From positions 1 through 9,515 of the forward strand of contig CAZVAQ010000138.1 in assembly GCA_964625145.1 (NCBI GenBank): 9,515 nt of DNA, given 5' to 3'. The notes below the pieces were generated by a model that saw nothing but the letters and a program-made list of their open reading frames with translations, ran no database searches and had not been told where the DNA came from. Of this stretch, positions 5,506 to 9,515 are shown in pieces. The stretch is from CAYTRP01 sp964625145. Lineage in GTDB: Bacteria > Sumerlaeota > Sumerlaeia > SLMS01 > JAHLLQ01. Each line of letters opens with the position of its first letter. The stretch's first letter is position 1. Position numbers and translations under genes: made by a program.

Positions 5506-8187
5506 AACTTCATCCATGCTCGCCATGCGGGCGTCGCCCATCAGGCGATCCAGACTCCCCGTCTCCGCCAAGATCCCCCTGCCGGGCACGACCTTCAGCG
5601 GGCGCCAATGCACCGTGCGGCCCGGCATGGCGTCGTTCAGGCAACGGAACCGCAGCGACTCGAACAGCTTCTCCTGCGGCATTTCCTCGGCCAGGTCCAC
5701 CTGCACCCACACCTCGCGCCCGGGCCATAAATCGAACGCGTTCTCGAAGCGCACATGCGCCCCCGGCAGGCCATGGGGTTGGATCTCCACGCCCCGCACG
5801 ATGTTCTCCGACCGCACGAGGAACACCGCGCGCAGGCCCTTCACCACGCAGTCCAACTCCGCCGACACCTTTGGTTCGGGATAGTTCGCCTTCTTCGGAT
5901 CGACGGGTGAATACAGCCGCGACGAGAGGATATTGCGGCCGCTGCACAAGTCACCCACCACCACGCAGTTGGTCGGATCAGTCACACCGAGCGATTCCAG
6001 CGCGAAGAGCCCGACCTCGACCTTGCCCGGCGAAGGCAGATCCACGGGGCGCTTCACCCAATCGAGCAAATCGCCGTTCAGCGAGAAGCCCTTCAGGTGA
6101 CACACGAGCTCCTGCGCATGCGTGCGCACGGGGCCATCGTTGAGCGCCGTCACGCGCAGGCCGTCCTCGGCCTCCAGCAGCACGAGGCTCGTCGGCGCGA
6201 AGGCTTGGCGCAGGGCCCAGTAGGCCAGCTTGGGCCGATGTGCATAGTCGACCATCGACCAGGTAATGCCGGGCCAGCAGTCGTTGTAGTGCCACACGAG
6301 CGCGCCCATGGTTTCGGGCTTGTTCGCGCGCCATGCATCGATCCCCAGCGTCAGCGCGTTGGCCTGCACCCATTGGCCCAGATAGACCAGTTCCTCGAAG
6401 CTCTCCGGAGGCCGGCATCGCTGCACGATGTAGCGGAACAGGCGCACGTTGCCGTCTTCCTGCTTCTGGTGCGCCTCGAATTCCGGCTGGTTCAGCGACC
6501 GGTCCTCCTTGTCGGTGAACAGCTTCACCGTCTCCTCCGCCGGCAGCGACTGCAGCCCGAACTCCGACACAAACCGCGCGCGCAGGCGCACATAGTTGCT
6601 GTCGCCCTCCCAGCCGTCCCACACGCGTTGGTGATGGTAATCACCCTCGCGCTCGCTGTTGGGATTGATGCCGCCAAACGGCGTCGAGCGCCAGTACGGC
6701 CGGCTGTTGTCGTACTCCTGCGTCACATGCGGAAGGAGGCGCGTGAAGATCTTCTCCCCCTTGTGCCCTTGCCAGCTTCCCGACGCCTGGAAGTGGAAAT
6801 TCTCGCACCCGTCATTGCCGCACCACAACACGATGCACGGATGGTTCCGCAGGCGACGCACCTGGGCCTTTGCCTCGCGCTGTGCCGATTGCCACATGGA
6901 TTGCGAGTCGGGGTATTCGCCCTGCGCGAACATGAAATCCTGCCACACCATGATGCCCAGCTCGTCGCACCGGCGATAGAATGCCTCGCTCTCATAGCGA
7001 CCGCCTCCCCACACGCGCAGCATGTTGATGTTGGCGTTCGCCGCCAGGTCCAGCAGGTGGCGGTAGTCCTCCTCGCGCACGCGGGTGCTGAACACATCGG
7101 GCGGTATCCAGATGGCGCCGCGCGCGAACACCCGCTGGCCGTTGATGCGGAAGACGAACGCGCCGTCCTCGCCGCTGTTGGCGATCAGTTCCGCCGTGCG
7201 CAGGCCCGTCACCGTCTCCGCCTCGTCGAGAGTGCGCCCTTCCTGCGTGGCGATCATGCGCGCGCGGTAGAGCACGCGCCGGCCGCTGCCAAAACCGGCG
7301 GGCCACCAGAAGGTGGGCTGGGGCAGCGTTGCCTTCTCCGAGAAACGGAAATTCCCCGGCCGCACCTCGAACTCCCGGCGCGTGGAAAAGACCACCTTGC
7401 TCGAATACTGTGTCCCCGACCCCACCGGCTCCAATCGCTCGATCGTCCAATCCACATCCACCTGTCCATGGCTGTGGATCTCCACATCGGCTTCCAGTTT
7501 CACCTGTGCGGCGTCCGTCCCAAGGGTCGTCGCCGTCACCAGCAGAGTGCGGCAGCGAACCTGGTCGATGCGGCGCAGGGACACGGGCCCCGTGAACCCG
7601 CAGCCCGACAGGCGCGGCGCGTTTGTCCAACCGGTCAGAAACTGCGGCCGCCGCGCGTAGACCCGGCCGCGCTCGTGGGCGGCATTGAGCCGGCCGTGCT
7701 CCAGCTCCTCCGCCGTCGTGCGCTTCACGCACGAGTCGAAATGCACGACCAGCACATTCTCGCCCGGCCGCACTTCATCGGTCACATCGATCGTCATGGG
7801 GAGGAAGGCATTGGTGCTCTCGCCCAGGAACGCGCCGTTCAGGTAGACCTGCGCGTAGGTGTCGAGCCCCTCGAACACCAACTCGATGCGCACTCCCGGC
7901 TGCGAGGAAGGCGCTTCCCAATCCCCCGGCAGGATGAAGCTGGTCTTGTAGACAAAGTCCTGGTTCTCAACCCACAGACAGGCCCGGTCGTTGGTCCCGT
8001 GGAAAGGATCCGGAATGCGCCCGGCTTCCATCAGGTCCAGATGCACGGACCCGGGCACATGGGCAGGCATCCAGCCATCGCGGCCCAGACGGGATGGCAG
8101 GCTGCGACCGGCGAAATCCGCCTTCTCGCCCGGCTCCACCTCGCGAAAACGCCAATTCGAATCCAGAAGCAGCGCGTTACTGGCCAT
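5488..8187 (-). CDS. Glycoside hydrolase family 2 beta-mannosidase-like protein
   Basis: By family an exo-beta-mannosidase releasing mannose from the non-reducing ends of mannan or N-glycan oligosaccharides. 899 residues. The N-terminal jelly-roll (about 1-205) has VPGSVHLDL (44-52) and GLDTYAQVYLNG (107-118); two immunoglobulin-like sandwiches bracket the TIM barrel (about 335-650). The barrel shows RVWGGGRYESEAFY (391-404) and MVWQDFMFAQGEYPD (413-427), as in family beta-mannosidases. The nucleophile is Glu542 in VSEFGLQS. The acid/base region is unusual: WCGNDGCEN (455-463) where WCGNNEN is usual, putting Gly460 at the Glu position and Glu462 two residues later. No signal peptide is visible, so it probably works in the cytoplasm on imported oligosaccharides. 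GAGGAG 8 bases before the ATG supports the start. The C-terminus (RKIEG) is encoded by a 7-bp repeat array. Activity is uncertain until the acid/base residue is settled. Confidence 0.9.
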   Translation of the reverse strand: MASNALLLDSNWRFREVEPGEKADFAGRSLPSRLGRDGWMPAHVPGSVHLDLMEAGRIPDPFHGTNDRACLWVENQDFVYKTSFILPGDWEAPSSQPGVRIELVFEGLDTYAQVYLNGAFLGESTNAFLPMTIDVTDEVRPGENVLVVHFDSCVKRTTAEELEHGRLNAAHERGRVYARRPQFLTGWTNAPRLSGCGFTGPVSLRRIDQVRCRTLLVTATTLGTDAAQVKLEADVEIHSHGQVDVDWTIERLEPVGSGTQYSSKVVFSTRREFEVRPGNFRFSEKATLPQPTFWWPAGFGSGRRVLYRARMIATQEGRTLDEAETVTGLRTAELIANSGEDGAFVFRINGQRVFARGAIWIPPDVFSTRVREEDYRHLLDLAANANINMLRVWGGGRYESEAFYRRCDELGIMVWQDFMFAQGEYPDSQSMWQSAQREAKAQVRRLRNHPCIVLWCGNDGCENFHFQASGSWQGHKGEKIFTRLLPHVTQEYDNSRPYWRSTPFGGINPNSEREGDYHHQRVWDGWEGDSNYVRLRARFVSEFGLQSLPAEETVKLFTDKEDRSLNQPEFEAHQKQEDGNVRLFRYIVQRCRPPESFEELVYLGQWVQANALTLGIDAWRANKPETMGALVWHYNDCWPGITWSMVDYAHRPKLAYWALRQAFAPTSLVLLEAEDGLRVTALNDGPVRTHAQELVCHLKGFSLNGDLLDWVKRPVDLPSPGKVEVGLFALESLGVTDPTNCVVVGDLCSGRNILSSRLYSPVDPKKANYPEPKVSAELDCVVKGLRAVFLVRSENIVRGVEIQPHGLPGAHVRFENAFDLWPGREVWVQVDLAEEMPQEKLFESLRFRCLNDAMPGRTVHWRPLKVVPGRGILAETGSLDRLMGDARMASMDEVRKIEG

Positions 8188-8282
8188 CCAGCCCGCTCCT
8201 CATCTGATCTCGACCCATTCTCCCAACCAAGAACAACCGACTGCCCCCAAAGGCACCAGAGGAAAGTTGCCCCTCCCCTCCC

Positions 8283-8309
8283 TGTCCACCCCGTCCACCC
8301 CCGTGCACC
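8283..8309 (+). repeat. 9-bp tandem repeat, GTCCACC type
   Basis: TGTCCACCC, CGTCCACCC and a decayed CCGTGCACC. It is the weakest of the three 9-bp arrays. The same GTCCACC string recurs inside the neighbouring hairpin elements at 8381 and 8418, so the two families seem to have grown into one another. Confidence 0.5.
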
Positions 8310-8313
8310 GCTT

Positions 8314-8418
8314 GCCACGGCGTAGCCCTTCAGGGCGAAGCCGGAGCTGGCCACGGCGTAGCTCGTCAGGGCAAAGCCGGGTCCACCGCCTGCCACGGCG
8401 AAACGCAGCGAAGCCGGG
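8314..8418. repeat. Three-copy hairpin repeat
   Basis: Three copies begin with GCCACGGCG at 8314, 8350 and 8392 and close with AAGCCGG. In each, CGGC and GCCG form an outer stem (8318-8321 with 8340-8343; 8354-8357 with 8376-8379; 8396-8399 with 8413-8416). Copy 1 has an inner stem GCCC-TTCA-GGGC; copy 2 has GCTC-GTCA-GGGC, where the change to T keeps a G-U pair; copy 3 is shortened inside. Spacing is 36 and 42 bp. The element looks like a mobile or expanded structured repeat rather than a terminator, as no T-run follows. Confidence 0.7.
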
Positions 8419-8424
8419 TCCACC

Positions 8425-8459
8425 CAACGAGGAACGAGGAACCAGGAACGAGGAACTCA
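8425..8459 (-). repeat. 7-bp tandem repeat overlapping the M14 stop
   Basis: Five 7-bp units on the plus strand: CAACGAG, GAACGAG, GAACCAG, GAACGAG, GAACTCA. The last contains the M14 stop codon (TGA at 8459-8457). Same period and same position relative to a gene end as the other arrays, but a different unit sequence. Confidence 0.85.
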
Positions 8460-9515
8460 ATAAATCGCCCACGCGTCGCCAACATCCGGCACCGTCACCT
8501 CGAAATAATCCCCGATCGCTCTGGCGATGGCGCGGCCCACTTCGCGGTAATCATCATCGGTTCCCGGCACGCCCGGGCTTGGTCCAAGGTGGTAACTCCC
8601 CTCTATGGTAATCGCCATCACATCCTCCCACTGCGGGTTGATGGAGTAGCGGTCGTGCATCATGCTCTCCACATAGGGACGCACCGGGTGGTTGAAGTTG
8701 CTGTTCTGGCTGGTGCCCAGCGCGATGAAGGGACTCCGCGCCTTGAGCAGGTCCACCCAGTGCAACTCCAAGGCGTTCACCGAAGGCTTCGCCCCCGGGT
8801 CACCCGGCTGGAACCAAGTCCCTTGGTGCACGTAATGAAACGGGTATACCGACCCGTGCGTTGAATGCAGGTTCAGCAGCAGCAGGATCGGATTCGATCC
8901 CGGCGCGCTGGCCGTGCCCATGAACTCCTCGATCTTCTGCCGCATGCCCAGAGTCTCCGGCACCGTGGAGTTATACGGCGCGTACCATTCGTTCTCCAGG
9001 TTCACACTCTGCGAAGTCGTCCGGTAGTTCCCGAGCGCCACTCCATCGGGGTTCGACATCGGCACGATGTTCAACACCACACGGCGCAGAATCGCCCGTG
9101 CATACAGATCGTCCGACAGCAGGAACTGCACGACCCCCTCCGTGTTGAAGTACGCCGTGTTCTCCGACGGATGCACGGCCGTCTGGATCCACACGCGCTT
9201 CTTGTTCGTCATCGGCACCCACTCATCGGTCAGCGTGATCATCCAGATCGGCCTCCCCTGCTGCGACGTGCTGACCTGCTCCTCCTCGATGAACCGCTCG
9301 AACTGCGGATCGTTGTACCACGCGCGAAACTCCTCCAGCATCGGCAGCGTGTAGGGAAAATACTTCGCCACCTTCAGCGACGTCACACCCGGCGGGACAT
9401 CGATCGTGAACGTCCACGTCCACGGCCCGCTGCCGCTGCGCGTTGGGTTGCCCCCCGGAATGCGCACATACGGCGCGCCATCCACGCTCATCACCGGCCG
9501 GATCGTGTCGTTGTA
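8457..9515 (-). CDS. M14-family zinc carboxypeptidase-like protein, 5' truncated
   Basis: Zinc metallopeptidase fold of the M14 family, closest in layout to cytosolic carboxypeptidase-like (M14B) proteins with a beta-sandwich before the catalytic domain. Counting from the GTG at 9494 (345 residues): sandwich end FPYTL at 46-50; zinc ligands His108 and Glu111 in HPSEN, His210 in NLHSTHG; catalytic Glu298 in ITIEGSY; NPDGVALGNYR at 148-158. The usual NLNREW motif, whose Asn-Arg pair holds the substrate C-terminal carboxylate, reads NLENEW (165-170), so the pair is lost. The frame is open to the window edge (YNDTIRP precedes the GTG), so the real start, and any signal peptide, lie outside. The C-terminus ends soon after the fold, with no sorting domain. 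It may be a hydrolase that does not need a free carboxylate; substrate unknown. Confidence 0.87.
   Translation of the reverse strand, partial: YNDTIRPVMSVDGAPYVRIPGGNPTRSGSGPWTWTFTIDVPPGVTSLKVAKYFPYTLPMLEEFRAWYNDPQFERFIEEEQVSTSQQGRPIWMITLTDEWVPMTNKKRVWIQTAVHPSENTAYFNTEGVVQFLLSDDLYARAILRRVVLNIVPMSNPDGVALGNYRTTSQSVNLENEWYAPYNSTVPETLGMRQKIEEFMGTASAPGSNPILLLLNLHSTHGSVYPFHYVHQGTWFQPGDPGAKPSVNALELHWVDLLKARSPFIALGTSQNSNFNHPVRPYVESMMHDRYSINPQWEDVMAITIEGSYHLGPSPGVPGTDDDYREVGRAIARAIGDYFEVTVPDVGDAWAIY

Larger units (their letters stand above)
8188..8456. other. Spacer between the M14 and mannosidase genes: repeats, no gene
   Basis: 269 bp with three repeat families side by side: a 9-bp array (8283-8309), a three-copy hairpin element (8314-8418) and a 7-bp array (8425-8459). 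The mannosidase leader (8188-8282) holds a good ribosome binding site (GAGGAG at 8196-8201 region) but no promoter I can defend. No terminator with a T-run is evident after the M14 gene. Confidence 0.6.

Noticed and set aside
3706..5730. A 674-codon open frame on the plus strand.
   Set aside because: It runs antisense through rpsT, lexA, aroQ and the end of the mannosidase gene, all unmistakable, and also translates the repeats between them.
6097..8325. A 742-codon open frame on the plus strand.
   Set aside because: It is antisense to the beta-mannosidase gene, whose motifs and ribosome binding site are clear. Its translation is low-complexity His/Arg/Ala-rich with no recognisable domain, as expected from the GC-rich codon bias of the opposite strand.
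8283..8459. Possible CRISPR array from the clustered repeats.
   Set aside because: Copies are degenerate, spacing is irregular (36 and 42 bp), the intervening sequences are not unique spacers, and there are no cas genes.

Overview
The window is GC-rich bacterial DNA (hand counts of about 60% G+C in most genes) with no RNA genes, no insertion sequence and no CRISPR array. It falls into two convergent blocks. The plus-strand block (1-3495) is a run of surface-polysaccharide genes: a 5'-truncated SAM methyltransferase, a GT4 glycosyltransferase, a WcaF-type left-handed beta-helix acyltransferase and a WaaE-like GT2 glycosyltransferase. Their spacing (10 bp, 70 bp, then a 4-base ATGA overlap) suggests one transcription unit, probably the end of a longer exopolysaccharide, O-antigen or lipooligosaccharide cluster that begins before this window.

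The minus-strand block (3732-9515) holds, in transcription order, a 5'-truncated M14 zinc carboxypeptidase-like protein, a GH2 beta-mannosidase-like protein, type II 3-dehydroquinase (aroQ), the SOS repressor lexA, and ribosomal protein S20 (rpsT). Mannosidase and aroQ are close enough to share a transcript. lexA has its own 132-bp upstream region with operator-like repeats, and rpsT ends in a hairpin terminator. Apart from housekeeping roles, the genes of this block do not form an evident pathway. Two of the enzymes have family-level active-site departures: the mannosidase lacks the expected acid/base glutamate in its usual place, and the M14 protein has lost the Asn-Arg pair that normally binds the substrate carboxylate.

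The most unusual property is between the genes. Three families of short repeats fill the spacers: 7-bp tandem arrays with differing unit sequences, nearly all of them touching a stop codon; a 9-bp tandem family (GTCC-containing); and a three-copy hairpin element (GCCACGGCG...GAAGCCGG) at 8314-8418. The 7-bp arrays recall the STRR heptamers of filamentous cyanobacteria, but nothing in the genes points to a cyanobacterium.

The organism cannot be named from this sequence. The surface-glycan genes, the LexA type (SLATVHKHL recognition helix, unlike Escherichia coli) and the repeat-rich spacers fit a free-living, probably diderm heterotroph from a less-studied phylum (for example Acidobacteria or PVC-like lineages). 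That assignment is an inference with low confidence.
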